NCBI GenBank assembly: GCA_025463135.1
Contig: JAOAPY010000001.1
Location: 46,704 to 110,703 of the forward strand
Origin: Acidobacteriota bacterium
Lineage (GTDB): Bacteria > Acidobacteriota > Blastocatellia > Pyrinomonadales > Pyrinomonadaceae
Direction of reading: 5' to 3'
DNA: 64,000 nt
Shown here: positions 1 to 9,657 of the stretch, piece by piece
Layout of the letters: the number at the start of each line of letters is the position of its first letter
Numbering within the stretch: the stretch's first letter is position 1
Notes under the pieces: model-generated
The model's database searches: none
The model's input: the letters and a program-made list of their open reading frames with translations, nothing else
What the model was told of the DNA's origin: nothing
Position numbers and translations under genes: made by a program

Positions 1-365
1 CGCGCCTTAAGCGCCTGTTTGGATGCCAGCTCGGCGTGCTCAAGTTGCTGGCTCGTCTTCTGGTGATCCATCTGCGCCTGTTGCAACTGACCGATGTAAG
101 CAGTAGCAATGTCGTCGCGACCCATCTTTACTGAGGCCCGAATTCTTGCATCCAGATCCACCACCTGCGTTCCCAACCGCTCCTTGTTCTTCGCCAAAAG
201 CTTTTCGGTAGCCATAACCTGGGCCACGGAATTATTCAATTCGGGCACGCGGTCACGCATGTCGCGAATAGTCTGCTGAAGAATCAGTTCCGGGTCTTCA
301 GTCTTTTCGATAATCCCACCGAACAGTGCGCGCATTGAGCGCTTAACTCTGCTCCATAGTCCCAT
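1..365 (-). CDS. pspA: PspA/IM30 family protein, 3' part outside window
   Basis: Reading the reverse strand from the ATG at 365-363 gives MGLWSRVKRSMRALFGGI followed by EKTEDPELILQQTIRDMRD, which is the classic N-terminus of phage-shock protein A / IM30: an amphipathic helix 1 and then a long coiled coil rich in Gln, Glu and Lys. About 121 residues lie inside the window; the rest is cut by the window edge. A strong Shine-Dalgarno (GGAGAAGGA) precedes the ATG. PspA family proteins coat and repair the cytoplasmic membrane under stress; this role is family knowledge. The 230 bases up to purD hold no gene that I can see. Confidence 0.9.
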   Translation of the reverse strand, partial: MGLWSRVKRSMRALFGGIIEKTEDPELILQQTIRDMRDRVPELNNSVAQVMATEKLLAKNKERLGTQVVDLDARIRASVKMGRDDIATAYIGQLQQAQMDHQKTSQQLEHAELASKQALKA

Positions 366-596
366 TTCCTTCTCCTTCAGCCTCTCTTGGGTGGTGCGGT
401 CTTGCGATAGTGGCTAATCAGCGAAATTAACTTCAATTGGCAGCCCTTTCCGCCGGTGTTTGTACGATGGTTCGCGGTAGACAGTTGCAATAACCCACTT
501 TGAAGTCAGAAGTATAGCAGGAGTTCCACACAGGCATCCACAAGGACGGTTGCTGACACTGCTCCTTTTTCGGGCTAAAGATCTCTCAACCGCCTG

Positions 597-1910
597 TTAC
601 TCGTTCGATACCGTTGGCGGTTCGGACAAGAAGCTGCCAATGTCACGCCGGTATTGCATTCCCTGCCAATGGACTTTTGAGATAAGCCGATAGTCGCGGG
701 CCAGCGCTTGAGCAAGGTCCTCGCCTGTCGCAGTGACACCCAGCACGCGACCACCCGCGGTAATCCACTCACCGCTTGACGACCGGGCGGTACCGGCATG
801 AAATATCTGAACTCGATCCTCGTCAGCGCATTCATTAAGTCCCATGATAACGGCGCCGCTTTCGTATTTCCCCGGGTATCCGCCGCTGGCAAGTACGACG
901 CAAGCAGACGATTCGTTGGTCCATTCGAGTTTGATGTCCGCCAATGTTCTCCTGGCCATCGCAAAAAATATTTCCGCCAGGTCCGTCTGCAGTCGAACCA
1001 GAATCGCCTGGGTCTCAGGATCGCCGAAGCGCACGTTGTATTCCAGTACGCGCGGTCCATCGCTGGTCAACATGAGGCCAATGAAAAGCACACCGCGAAA
1101 GGGGAAACCCTCAGCGGCGGCTCCCGAGAGAGTTGGCTCGACTACTCCCCGGATTATTCGTGCCAGCAGTCCTGCATCGAGCACCGAGTTGTCAGTGATG
1201 GCACCCATGCCGCCTGTGTTAGGGCCGGTGTCCCCTTCGCCGATGCGTTTGTGATCGCGGGCAGCGGGCATTATTGAATAATTAAGACCGTCTGAAAAAA
1301 GTAAGAGCGAGACTTCCCTTCCTCGCAATGCCTCTTCAATTAGTATTTGTTCCGCGGCCTGGCGATCAATCAACCCGCCTTCCATTATTTCGTGGACAGC
1401 TTCCTGGGCAGCGCTTCGGGATCTGGCCACTACGACTCCCTTGCCGCCGGCCAAGCCGTCCGCCTTTACGACTACAGGGGTATCCGGTGGTCCGAATTCA
1501 CCTCTGGCAAGTATATCGACAGCTTCCGCTGCTGAACTCGCAAGCTTGAAGCGCGCGGTAGGTATTCCATGTCGGGACATGAACTGTTTTGCAAAACTTT
1601 TGCTTGCCTCAAGGCGCGCGGCCGCCCAGCTTGGACCCACTATTGTCAGTCCACGCCTCTCGAACTCATCGACAATGCCGGCGGCTAACGGTGCTTCGGG
1701 TCCCACAAAGGTGAGATCGATCATCTCGGTTGTGGCAAACTCGGCGAGGGCCGCAATATCGGTTACCGGAATTGCAATGCAGCGTGCCAGTTGCGCTATG
1801 CCGGCGTTGCCCGGAGCGCAATAGAACTTCAATGAATGTCGCGTTGTTTTCACCAGGGACCAGAGGATTGCATGCTCTCGGCCGCCGGATCCGATGATCA
1901 GAATTCTCAT
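597..1910 (-). CDS. purD: Phosphoribosylamine-glycine ligase (GARS)
   Basis: The 437-aa product has the full GARS architecture. The N-terminus MRILIIGSGGREHAI is the family signature, the ATP-grasp core contains VVVKADGLAGGKGVVVA (about residues 145-161), and PNTGGMGA plus RFGDPETQ (about residue 295) are the metal and ATP binding segments. It joins glycine to phosphoribosylamine using ATP in the second step of purine synthesis, in the cytoplasm. Length matches the family (about 420-440). No other pur gene is adjacent, so it is a lone pathway gene here. The ATG at 1910 follows a G-rich stretch (GGGGCGGTG). Confidence 0.97.
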   Translation of the reverse strand: MRILIIGSGGREHAILWSLVKTTRHSLKFYCAPGNAGIAQLARCIAIPVTDIAALAEFATTEMIDLTFVGPEAPLAAGIVDEFERRGLTIVGPSWAAARLEASKSFAKQFMSRHGIPTARFKLASSAAEAVDILARGEFGPPDTPVVVKADGLAGGKGVVVARSRSAAQEAVHEIMEGGLIDRQAAEQILIEEALRGREVSLLLFSDGLNYSIMPAARDHKRIGEGDTGPNTGGMGAITDNSVLDAGLLARIIRGVVEPTLSGAAAEGFPFRGVLFIGLMLTSDGPRVLEYNVRFGDPETQAILVRLQTDLAEIFFAMARRTLADIKLEWTNESSACVVLASGGYPGKYESGAVIMGLNECADEDRVQIFHAGTARSSSGEWITAGGRVLGVTATGEDLAQALARDYRLISKVHWQGMQYRRDIGSFLSEPPTVSNE

Positions 1911-2149
1911 TTTTTAGCACCGCCCCTGAGTAGCTCCCGAAAGAAAGTGGCCGAAAAGCCGGATAAGTCTTGACACTGTTTCGACATAGTTATACTTTTG
2001 CCCCGAAAAATTTGCCACCCTGGGTATGAACCCTGGTTCCTCACAGTTGGAGACAGCGGCCACTTACTATAGAACAATCGTTCCGAAGTACTCTCGGAAT
2101 GTTTGCACCTAATCATCTTGCGTGAACGTGCCCAGGGGAGCAGCGAGCC

Positions 2150-2539
2150 ATGGAACAAACTCAGGTAATAACAGAAGAACAGATCAGCAATACCCAGGTT
2201 CAGAACGAGAGCGAATTCGAAGATCGGAACATCAGATGCGTTGATTGCGGCGAGAACTTTATTTGGACTGCGGGCGAACAAGTCTTCTTTCATGATAAGG
2301 GATTGAAGAACGAGCCCAAGCGGTGCAAAGGATGCAAGCAGGCAAAAAATGAACGTCTGGCTGCGATTGCCGCGGCACAATCTTCAGGCGTTCGGCAGCG
2401 CATCGAGGTCTCGGTTCAATGCGCGCAATGCGGACAGCAAACAACTGTGCCTTTTTATCCTTCCCAGGGTCGGCCAGTTTATTGCCGAACTTGTTTCCTT
2501 GCGGCACGCGGAGTTGATAGCAGTGCGGCATCCGCTTAA
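2150..2539 (+). CDS. Double zinc-ribbon (CxxC) protein
   Basis: A 129-aa soluble protein with four CxxC pairs: C30/C33, C59/C62, C91/C94 and C112/C115. The first two pairs, around a conserved FIWTAGEQVFF segment, match the 'probable zinc-ribbon' (zf-trcl type) family; the second two form a CxxC-x17-CxxC ribbon. The ATG at 2150 has an AGGGGAG Shine-Dalgarno about 10 bases upstream. Such small proteins are common in Acidobacteria and Chloroflexi; their role is unknown, possibly nucleic-acid binding. It is divergent from purD and convergent with the permease at 2568. Confidence 0.85.
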   Translation: MEQTQVITEEQISNTQVQNESEFEDRNIRCVDCGENFIWTAGEQVFFHDKGLKNEPKRCKGCKQAKNERLAAIAAAQSSGVRQRIEVSVQCAQCGQQTTVPFYPSQGRPVYCRTCFLAARGVDSSAASA

Positions 2540-2567
2540 TTCGATCGGGCCTTAGCTTGATCACGCT

Positions 2568-4562
2568 CTATTTGTGTAGATGATAGGGCACACTGGTCAC
2601 GATCACCCCCTTCTTAAACAACAACGCGCCTTTCAGCAAGAGCGAGCTCTGGTTGTGGAGCAACTGATGCCACCATTTCGCCGGCACAAACTCCGGCAGC
2701 AGTACAGTAGTCATCTGATTGTCGACCTGGCGCGCGACCCGCTCAACATATCGCAATAGCGGTCGCGTCAGCGAACGATAAGGCGAGTGCAAGACAACCA
2801 GATTCACGCCTTCGCCCCACAAAGGCCACTTCTCACGCAACTTGCGCGTTGCTTCTTCGTTAAGATCCACATAAATCGCGGTGACGTTTCCGGGGGCGAT
2901 CGACTTGGCGTATTCCAAAGCGTAAATCACGCCGCGATGGATGCCGGAGATTGGTACCAATACCTGATGAGCCCTAATGCCACCCACCGGGACCAGGCCC
3001 TCCGTAGACAATTGACTGGCAACCTCGACATAGTGCCGGCGAATGGATCGGAACATCACCACCAGAAGAGGAATCAACACCAGCACCGCCCAGGCACCGT
3101 GCGTAAACTTCGTCAGCACGATGACAATCAGGACCAGGAAAGTAATGGTAGCGCCGAGCCCGTTCACCACGATGGACGCTAACCAATTTCCAGCCAGGTC
3201 TCGGTCAATTGCGCTCAGCCGTTCACTCTCGTGACTGACCGCTCCGGTGTCGCCGGATTCTGTGCGATGAATTTCCTCCTCTTCCTTGATTCTGCGCTTT
3301 GACTCGTCAACCCGACGCAAGCGTAACCAGTGAATGACCATGCCCGCCTGAGAAAGCGTGAAGGAGATGAAAACACCAAGCGCGTACAGGGGCAGCATCG
3401 CCTGCTCATCACCCCTGAAGAGAAGGATTAGTCCCGATGCCAACAGGGCCAGGATGAGGATGCCATTGGAAAAAACCAGCCGATCACCGCGACTCGCAAG
3501 CTGGCGCGGCAGGAAACGATCGGCGGCCAGCAAGCTCGCCAGACGCGGAAAGTCTGCAAACGAAGTGTTTGCCGCGAGCACGAGAATGCCGGCCGTGGCG
3601 GCTTGAATGATGAAGTAGATTGTTCCGCCGCCAAAAGTGAAACGAGCGATCGAAGAAACCAGAGTTTCTTCCGGACCGACAGGGTGCGCCTGGATCTTGT
3701 ACGCCAGAAACCCGGTTCCCAGAATCAGCGTGGTCATGACTAACGCCATCCAACTCAATGTGGTGGCGGCATTCTTTGATTCCGGCGCCTGGAAAGCCGG
3801 AATCCCATTCGAAATTGCTTCTACGCCTGTCAGTGCCGTACAACCGGCGGCAAACGCGCGGAGCAAGAGCCAGATTAAGGCGCCGCCCGTCAGCAGGTGA
3901 TGGGCCACGCTGCCCACTGACGAATCGAAATAGAGCTTCTCAGGAACCGGCATCACCTGATGTGCTGTGAAGTAGCGAAACAAACCCACCGCTATCAGCG
4001 CCAGCATCGAAAGAATAAAGAGGTAAGTCGGCCCGGCGAAAAATGCTCCTGATTCGCGCACCCCACGCAGATTAATCACCGCGATGAAAGCTACGAAGAA
4101 AATGCAGAGGGCTACCCGATGATTTTGCAAGACCGCAAAGCGCGTCCCCTGTGCGGCTGACGTTATGGCCGCCACTCCCGCGGAAACCGACACCGACACT
4201 GTCAGAATGTAGTCAACCAACAATGATCCCGCCGCGATCAATCCAGCCTGAGTTCCCAGATTGTCCTTTGCAACAATGTAAGCTCCGCCACCTGAGGGAT
4301 AGGCGTGAATAGTTTGCTTGTACGAGAGAGCCAGGATCGCCAACAGCAGGGTTAACCCGATGGCAATCGGCGGCAGGTAAATGATAGCGGACGAGCCCGC
4401 AGCCACGAGCACGAGGAGGATAGCTTCGGTGGAATAGGCCACCGACGAAAGCGCATCCGACGAAAAAACCGCCAGAGCGGTTTTTTTATTCAGCCGCTCA
4501 TGAGCAGCCTGCTCGCTGCGCAAGGCTCTGCCAACAAACAGACGTTTCAGTGTCGTAGGCAC
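2568..4562 (-). CDS. APC-superfamily permease with cytoplasmic C-terminal domain
   Basis: A 664-aa membrane protein. Residues about 30-480 hold roughly 12 hydrophobic segments beginning with ALAVFSSDALSSVAYSTEAI, typical of the APC (amino acid-polyamine-cation) family; a charged loop rich in Glu/Arg (about 410-445) and a soluble C-terminal region of about 150 residues (from ILVP-like VLVPISGIHRG) resembling a universal-stress fold follow. It probably imports an amino acid or cation; the substrate cannot be read from sequence. The start is GTG at 4562, chosen because GGGAGGAAGCA directly precedes it. Its neighbour at 5263 is a second, divergent permease of the same superfamily. Confidence 0.88.
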   Translation of the reverse strand: MPTTLKRLFVGRALRSEQAAHERLNKKTALAVFSSDALSSVAYSTEAILLVLVAAGSSAIIYLPPIAIGLTLLLAILALSYKQTIHAYPSGGGAYIVAKDNLGTQAGLIAAGSLLVDYILTVSVSVSAGVAAITSAAQGTRFAVLQNHRVALCIFFVAFIAVINLRGVRESGAFFAGPTYLFILSMLALIAVGLFRYFTAHQVMPVPEKLYFDSSVGSVAHHLLTGGALIWLLLRAFAAGCTALTGVEAISNGIPAFQAPESKNAATTLSWMALVMTTLILGTGFLAYKIQAHPVGPEETLVSSIARFTFGGGTIYFIIQAATAGILVLAANTSFADFPRLASLLAADRFLPRQLASRGDRLVFSNGILILALLASGLILLFRGDEQAMLPLYALGVFISFTLSQAGMVIHWLRLRRVDESKRRIKEEEEIHRTESGDTGAVSHESERLSAIDRDLAGNWLASIVVNGLGATITFLVLIVIVLTKFTHGAWAVLVLIPLLVVMFRSIRRHYVEVASQLSTEGLVPVGGIRAHQVLVPISGIHRGVIYALEYAKSIAPGNVTAIYVDLNEEATRKLREKWPLWGEGVNLVVLHSPYRSLTRPLLRYVERVARQVDNQMTTVLLPEFVPAKWWHQLLHNQSSLLLKGALLFKKGVIVTSVPYHLHK

Positions 4563-4609
4563 TGCTTCCTCCCGCGTTTACTGCGATGAGATGTGACTAG
4601 GGATGACGT

Positions 4610-4770
4610 GTGGCACGGGCGTCCCGCCCGTGAACGTGGGCCAGAATCAAGTGCAATGCAAAATGAATCTCCTGCCAACACACAGGGGCAGGATGCCCCT
4701 GCCACTTGATTGTGGCACGGGCGTCCCGCCCGTGAACGTGTGGCAAGAATCAGCTGCAATGCAGAGGGCC
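4610..4770. repeat. Intergenic hairpin repeat, tandem units (copy A)
   Basis: Two units with a period of about 102 bases start at 4610 and 4712, the second incomplete. Each begins with GTGGCACGGGCGTC-CCGCCCGTG, a near-perfect hairpin; the first also contains a second hairpin with arms GGGGCA and TGCCCC around GGA. Homologous to copy B at 5063-5264. No ORF in the region has coding character. Confidence 0.85.
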
Positions 4771-5062
4771 GGCAAGCGGATACAACGAGGGTGTCGAGTG
4801 CGACGCCTGACACCCTGACAAGACTGGATGGTTCGATCATGCCCTTCACAATTCGCCTACGAGGTTAGCTGACGGGCTCGAACTGGAAGTGTTCTACGTG
4901 AACGCTTAAATCGAGGTTCACGATGCGCCCCAAGTCTCGTTTTACAACGAGACTGCTGGTTCCCCCGCGTTAGCTACCAACATTTCGCGATAGCTGACTT
5001 CGGCAGACAGTTATTTCAACGACCCGGATGTTACAACCAGGCACCCACGGAAGCAAGGTTAC

Positions 5063-5264
5063 GTGGCACGGGCGTCTCGCCCGTGAAGGTGGGTAAGAAG
5101 CAATTGCAATGCAAGGTGATCTCTTATCAACACACATGGGCAGGATGCCCATGCCACTTGATTGTGGCACGGGCGTCCCGCCCGTGAAGGTGCGTAAGAA
5201 GCAACTGCAATGCAAGATGATCTCTTATCAACACACATGGGCAGGATGCCCATGCCACTTGATT
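5063..5264. repeat. 101-bp tandem hairpin repeat (copy B)
   Basis: Two almost identical 101-bp units (5063-5163 and 5164-5264). Each carries GTGGCACGGGCGTC(T/C)CGCCCGTG and a second hairpin with arms TGGGCA/TGCCCA. Compared with copy A both arms of the second hairpin have changed together (G-C to T-A), so the structure seems to be what is kept. The array abuts the stop codon region of the permease at 5263. The 4771-5062 stretch between the two copies holds no gene that I can see. Confidence 0.88.
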
Positions 5265-7248
5265 AGCCACCAACGTGTACAGTTGGACGCCGTTCGGGAT
5301 TTTTCTCCGCTTGTCGCAGGACCTCGTGAGTTATCGGAGCCGTATCGCCTTCACCAAAGGCTACATACTTAAAAAGGTAGGACAGTGGATTGCCTTCACT
5401 CCAGCCAAAGTAGACGTGCGGTATTTTGTTCGTTTCGTTTCGCAGGTAGAGCAGGAAGGCAGCGATCGCATTAGGCACCGCCGGCGCCGCCGTTCGCAAC
5501 ACGCGAAATCCGTCGACGCGTTCACCCCGCACCCGTAACACCCCGGAAAATTCCGAGGCGTCGGCCGGCGTTACTTCCAGAAACAATATCGGATCCCCAG
5601 CCGGAATATGATTGTCGAGCCGCTTTTCTTTTTCTTTGGCTTCGTACTCCGAGGGATCTCCCTGATCGCGACGATTCGCGATAATGCGCACCGTTCCTTT
5701 CGCCGCGTCCTGTATGAATGCCCGCGCCTCTTCATCCAACTCTACGCGCTCAACCCTGAGTTCAGTGGTGCGCCACACCCTCGAGAATAACGAAGCAGCC
5801 ACAATCGCCCCAATGAAGAAGGAGGCAATCTTAAGACCTTCCGGTCGCTCGTGGATATTCTGGAGGGTCGTGTAAACGAAGACTAAGGAGATGACGAAGA
5901 AAATCTGCCAGTGTCCCTTCTTGCGGCGCATGGAAAGCGTTACCGCAATCGCCGCTGAGGTCATCAGCACCAGTACACCGGTCGCGTAGGCCCCGGCTTG
6001 CGCGTCCACGTCGGCGCGAAAGATCAAAGTTACGGCCAGGGCAATCGCAAGATACACCATCACCAGTGGCCTGGTTGCGCGCGCCCATTCAGGCGCCATT
6101 CCGTACCGCGGAAGATAACGCGGAACAATATTCAAGAGGCCCGCCATCGCCGAGGCGCCCGCGAACCAAAGGATCGATATCGTGCTCAAGTCATAAGCCG
6201 AACCAAAAACGTCGCCAAAGAACTGATGGGCCAGGTAAGCGATAGCTCGGCCATTGGCTGCCCCGCCCTCGTGAAACTCGGCCGCGGGAATCAACATGGT
6301 AGTTACAAAACTACTGCTGATGAGCATTACGCTCATTATCAAAGCGGCGGTGCGCAGCAGCTTGCGCGTATTGGCTATGCGGCTCTTAAGAAGCGCCTGT
6401 GTGTCAGGCAAAATACGACGACCATCCCGGGTTGAGTGAATGTCTTCCAACTCGTCTTCACTTAGATCTTTGTCGCCCTTCACCAAAGGCATCACCGCCA
6501 CTCCCGTTTCAAACCCCGAGAGCCCCAGGGCAAGCCGCGGGAAAATAATGAGTGGGACGGCGATAACCAACCAGATGTTTCCGTGTACGCGCGGGTCGCT
6601 TAGCAGGGCCGCCTTCCACTGGGACAGGTGGTGTGCGTGAGCAAAAACCTGGAAGGTCCCGTACCCAATCACGACAACATTAAACGCGAGATAGATCGCC
6701 ACCAGAACAACTGCGATTCCTATGGCCTCTTTGAAACCTTTGAAGAAAACCGCCCCGAGGAGGACCAGCAGGATAAGGGTCACCCCGATCTGATGTTTCA
6801 TCAGAGCCGGCGTGAAGGGATTCTCGAGAATATGGGCCGTCGCATCGGCAGCAGAAAGTGTAATGGTGATGATAAAGTCGGTGGCCACGAAGCCGAGCAG
6901 TACGAGCACAAACAACTTCCCCTTCCAACGGGACAGGAGGTGCTCGAGCATGGCAATCGAGCCTTCACCGTGCGGACTTTCCTCAGCGACGTGGTTGTAA
7001 ATCGGTAAGGCGCCAAAGATCGTCAGCAATATCAGGACCAGGGTGGCAATCGGGGACAGCGCGCCTGCGGCAAGAAAGGCAATGCCTGGTTGATAGCCGA
7101 GGGTGGAAAAATAGTCGACCCCGGTGAGGCACATCACCTGCCACCACGAGTGTTGTTTATGAGTTGTTTCGGTACCGCCGGCCGATTGCTTTCCGCCTCG
7201 AAATAACCACAGCCTTACATGTCTTCGCGATATACCGAAAAGAGACAT
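5263..7248 (-). CDS. APC-superfamily amino acid permease
   Basis: A 661-aa membrane protein with about 12 hydrophobic segments between residues 40 and 500. The segment [19 protein letters not shown] near the N-terminus and the amphipathic loop rich in Asp/Glu ([16 protein letters not shown], about 230-250) are typical of large acidobacterial and proteobacterial APC transporters. A soluble tail of about 150 residues follows the membrane part. Substrate unknown. ATG at 7248. It reads in the same direction as the permease at 2568 but the two share only the general fold and are separated by 700 bases of repeats, so they are probably not one operon. Confidence 0.88.
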   Translation of the reverse strand: MSLFGISRRHVRLWLFRGGKQSAGGTETTHKQHSWWQVMCLTGVDYFSTLGYQPGIAFLAAGALSPIATLVLILLTIFGALPIYNHVAEESPHGEGSIAMLEHLLSRWKGKLFVLVLLGFVATDFIITITLSAADATAHILENPFTPALMKHQIGVTLILLVLLGAVFFKGFKEAIGIAVVLVAIYLAFNVVVIGYGTFQVFAHAHHLSQWKAALLSDPRVHGNIWLVIAVPLIIFPRLALGLSGFETGVAVMPLVKGDKDLSEDELEDIHSTRDGRRILPDTQALLKSRIANTRKLLRTAALIMSVMLISSSFVTTMLIPAAEFHEGGAANGRAIAYLAHQFFGDVFGSAYDLSTISILWFAGASAMAGLLNIVPRYLPRYGMAPEWARATRPLVMVYLAIALAVTLIFRADVDAQAGAYATGVLVLMTSAAIAVTLSMRRKKGHWQIFFVISLVFVYTTLQNIHERPEGLKIASFFIGAIVAASLFSRVWRTTELRVERVELDEEARAFIQDAAKGTVRIIANRRDQGDPSEYEAKEKEKRLDNHIPAGDPILFLEVTPADASEFSGVLRVRGERVDGFRVLRTAAPAVPNAIAAFLLYLRNETNKIPHVYFGWSEGNPLSYLFKYVAFGEGDTAPITHEVLRQAEKNPERRPTVHVGG

Positions 7249-7750
7249 TTTGATGGCCAGTAACTGATACTCGAATCAGCGACTGGCCTCTCCATTAACG
7301 GTCAAGTTGGCAAACATTCTACGAATATTGACTGCCGCGTCAAGATACTTTTTGCGCAGTTGTATTTCGATGTCCTCATAAAAAACAATGGGCAGGGGCC
7401 TCCCACAGCCCCCGCCCTAAGGCCACGTGTCCTCACCCCACGCGACCACTTCGTCCACCGGGGAGGTGAACGCGGCGCAATTATGCAACAGGTCCGCACG
7501 AACTTTCAACCAGTTTAATTAAGCTTGAATGTGCTTCTAAACGGAATGATTACTTTCACGCGCAAGCGTGAAGCACCGAAGAAGAAAGCTTTTGAGTGGA
7601 AAGAAATTTTGGCTTGCCGGAAAGAGAGTTATCCGCAGATTACGCAGACGTGAGAAGGAAGCCGCTTATAGTATTTCAATTCTTGTTAGACCCCATCTGT
7701 CGGTATTTGAAATCCGCCTATCCCGTGTAATCTGCGGATAGAGTTTCGCG
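7249..7750. other. Gene-free stretch
   Basis: No ORF here has coding character or a ribosome-binding site. It holds an inverted repeat at 7630-7740 and is probably the shared upstream region of the permease at 5263, together with the tail of the small gene at 7751. Confidence 0.6.
7630..7740. repeat. Inverted repeat TATCCGCAGATTAC ... GTAATCTGCGGATA
   Basis: Perfect 14-base arms at 7630-7643 and 7727-7740 enclose 83 bases. The arms are too far apart for a terminator; this looks like a small palindromic mobile or REP-like element. Confidence 0.7.
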
Positions 7751-8014
7751 CTAGGTTCGCCGGCTCGCGGAACTCTTGACGCCGGCCCGATCCAGCGGCG
7801 CGCTGTCGCTCACCATTGCCTCGGAATGCTTGAGGTCGGTCGTGGCAACTACCAACAGCAACACCGTGACGCCAACGGTAGCCAAAATGTAAAGGATGGC
7901 TGTCAACTCCCAATATATTAAAGAGATGGTCAAGGCTGCCAGCCCTGCAATCCACAGATAAGTAAACATCCGTCGGCGTCGTTGCGCTGTGCGAGTAGCA
8001 GAAGTAACACTCAT
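7751..8014 (-). CDS. Small membrane protein, two transmembrane helices
   Basis: An 87-aa protein with a basic N-terminus (QRRRR) and two hydrophobic helices (about residues 17-35 and 38-57), followed by a short polar tail. ATG at 8014 with AAGGAAAAG upstream. Unrecognised; the layout is that of a small inner-membrane accessory protein. The next gene upstream (SLBB export protein, 8124) is in the same direction with a gap of about 110 bases, so co-transcription is possible. Confidence 0.65.
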   Translation of the reverse strand: MSVTSATRTAQRRRRMFTYLWIAGLAALTISLIYWELTAILYILATVGVTVLLLVVATTDLKHSEAMVSDSAPLDRAGVKSSASRRT

Positions 8015-8123
8015 TTGCTTTTCCTTATGATGCGATAAATGATGCGATAAATTTCAAACTCAGTCACATGAGCAGGGCCGGCCGAAATCAACCCCTTTTT
8101 CACGGAAACCTGAGCGCACTTCC

Positions 8124-9149
8124 TCAGTACATAACGCGTGTAGGAAGCGCGGTAAACATCGATTGAAACCCACCCGATACGCCACTCAACAAAGTCGAAG
8201 GGAGCCGTTTGGCTGAGAACATACCCGCCTCTGCTACCTCAACCACGTCATAAGGCTGCAACAGAATGTCAGGCGCCCGATTCTTTTTGATAGCGGCAAG
8301 ATCTACTTTGATCGTCTCCTGCTCTTTTGAGCCGGGCTTTTGACGATAGATGCGCACGTCGTTGGTCTTAGCTTCCTTGCGTACGCCGCCGACCATCGCG
8401 AGTGCCAGGCTGAGAGTTAGCTGGTCCCGCATATAGACACCTTGCGGTGAAACCACGCTGCCGGTTATGTAGACCGGCTCAGCTTCGGTTACGACAATAT
8501 AATCACCAGGTCGAATGATGGGGTTGGCTTCGGGTTTCCCTGACTTCAGATCCTGGATCTTTACAATTTCCAACGGCACCTTAACTCCATCGATGGGCGC
8601 CGCGGCCGCTTCATCACCCGGTTCCGGACACATCACCGGCTCGGTATGCAGGATCTGAATGGTACCGGAAGCTCGCTCTGTCAGCCCTCCGGACGCGGCC
8701 ATGATTTCATTGAGCCGCACCTTTCTAACCATCACGAGTCGCGTAGGCTGACGCACGGCGCCGAACACAGTCGCCGGTTGGCGGCTCTTGCGCTCAGTGA
8801 TTCTGACGCTGACCTGTGGTCCCTTCAGATACTTTCCGTAGGCCGCGGCTATGTCCTTCTGGACATCTTTTTCCGTCCGACATTTCGCGGGGATCGGCTT
8901 CTCCAAAAATGGCAGCGAGCTGATGTTGCCATCGCTGTCTACCTCGGCGATGGCGTTCAAATCCGGCTGGCCAAAAACCCGCACATCGATTACATCACCG
9001 GGTCCCAGCAAATAGTTCTTGACACCCTGATTGTCGACCGAAGGACCGGACGACGAACTCGGCGCAGAAGACTGACCCGGTTCCTGCGGACGCACGATCG
9101 TGGCGAAACAAATAAGCAGAGCAAGGAACAGCGAAAGTTTTAACTTCAT
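8124..9149 (-). CDS. Polysaccharide export (Wza/SLBB-type) secreted protein
   Basis: 341 aa from the ATG at 9149, which starts a clean signal peptide (KLKLSLFLALLICFATIV); reading could start further upstream but that would put 41 extra residues before the signal. A polysaccharide-export domain begins at YLLGPGDVIDVRVFGQPDL and is followed by two SLBB-like segments (FGAVRQPTRLVMVRKVRL; VYITGSVVSPQGVYMRDQL). Such proteins form the periplasmic/outer-membrane channel for capsule or exopolysaccharide. No glycosyltransferases or Wzc kinase flank it, so its polymer is unknown. It lacks an obvious lipobox cysteine. Confidence 0.88.
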   Translation of the reverse strand: MKLKLSLFLALLICFATIVRPQEPGQSSAPSSSSGPSVDNQGVKNYLLGPGDVIDVRVFGQPDLNAIAEVDSDGNISSLPFLEKPIPAKCRTEKDVQKDIAAAYGKYLKGPQVSVRITERKSRQPATVFGAVRQPTRLVMVRKVRLNEIMAASGGLTERASGTIQILHTEPVMCPEPGDEAAAAPIDGVKVPLEIVKIQDLKSGKPEANPIIRPGDYIVVTEAEPVYITGSVVSPQGVYMRDQLTLSLALAMVGGVRKEAKTNDVRIYRQKPGSKEQETIKVDLAAIKKNRAPDILLQPYDVVEVAEAGMFSAKRLPSTLLSGVSGGFQSMFTALPTRVMY

Positions 9150-9272
9150 GGTAAACCTCAAACAAAGTATCTGGAATTTAATCGCACTGGCTCTTGCGCA
9201 AAGCGCGCGGTCAGGGGGAAAGCGATCGATTGAAGGTGCATGATCGCATAAAAGACTCTGGATGCCAAACAC

Positions 9273-9657
9273 TCGAACCGACGGATCGAGGGTCAGTTTC
9301 GCGGCAAATGTCCGACAAACTTTAGTTTGTCGCGGCGTTACGACAAGCTAAAACTTATCGGACACAAGCTGACCCACTCCCAACCGACCGGTAAAGCCCT
9401 AATTTGCTGTGCTCCCCCTCTCCGCTGCGTGGGGAGGGGCTGGGGGTCGGTTAATAAGCGGATACTACCTCTCACGTAACCTCTCTCGGACTGCGGAGAG
9501 GGGGACTAAATTCAAGTTAGGGCAGTGCCAACCGGCCAGCGTCTCTCTATAGCGTGGACCGTTTAGAACCAGCCCTTTGACCCACGCCTGGCCCAGTTTG
9601 GACAGGGCATTGCGCCCGGCGCACACCGCGGACAAGTCCGCTTTCCTTAACGGGTTG
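9273..9657. other. Gene-free stretch with several palindromes
   Basis: No coding sequence. It contains the TGTCCGACAAACTTTAGTTTGTCG element (9309-9363, with a mutated inverted partner), a pair CCCTCTCCGC...GCGGAGAGGG (9415-9506) and a GCGGACAAGTCCGC hairpin (about 9628-9642) that recurs at about 15677. Confidence 0.65.
9309..9363. repeat. Palindromic element, GTCCGACAAACT family
   Basis: TGTCCGACAAACTTTAGTTTGTCG at the left and CGACAAGCTAAAACTTATCGGACA at the right form an imperfect inverted repeat; each arm also contains its own hairpin (ACAAACT/AGTTTGT). Relatives occur at 14017-14041 and 39339-39423. Confidence 0.75.

Noticed and set aside
1907..2380. 157-codon minus-strand ORF
   Set aside because: Overlaps the start of the zinc-ribbon gene and the purD upstream region; no family features.
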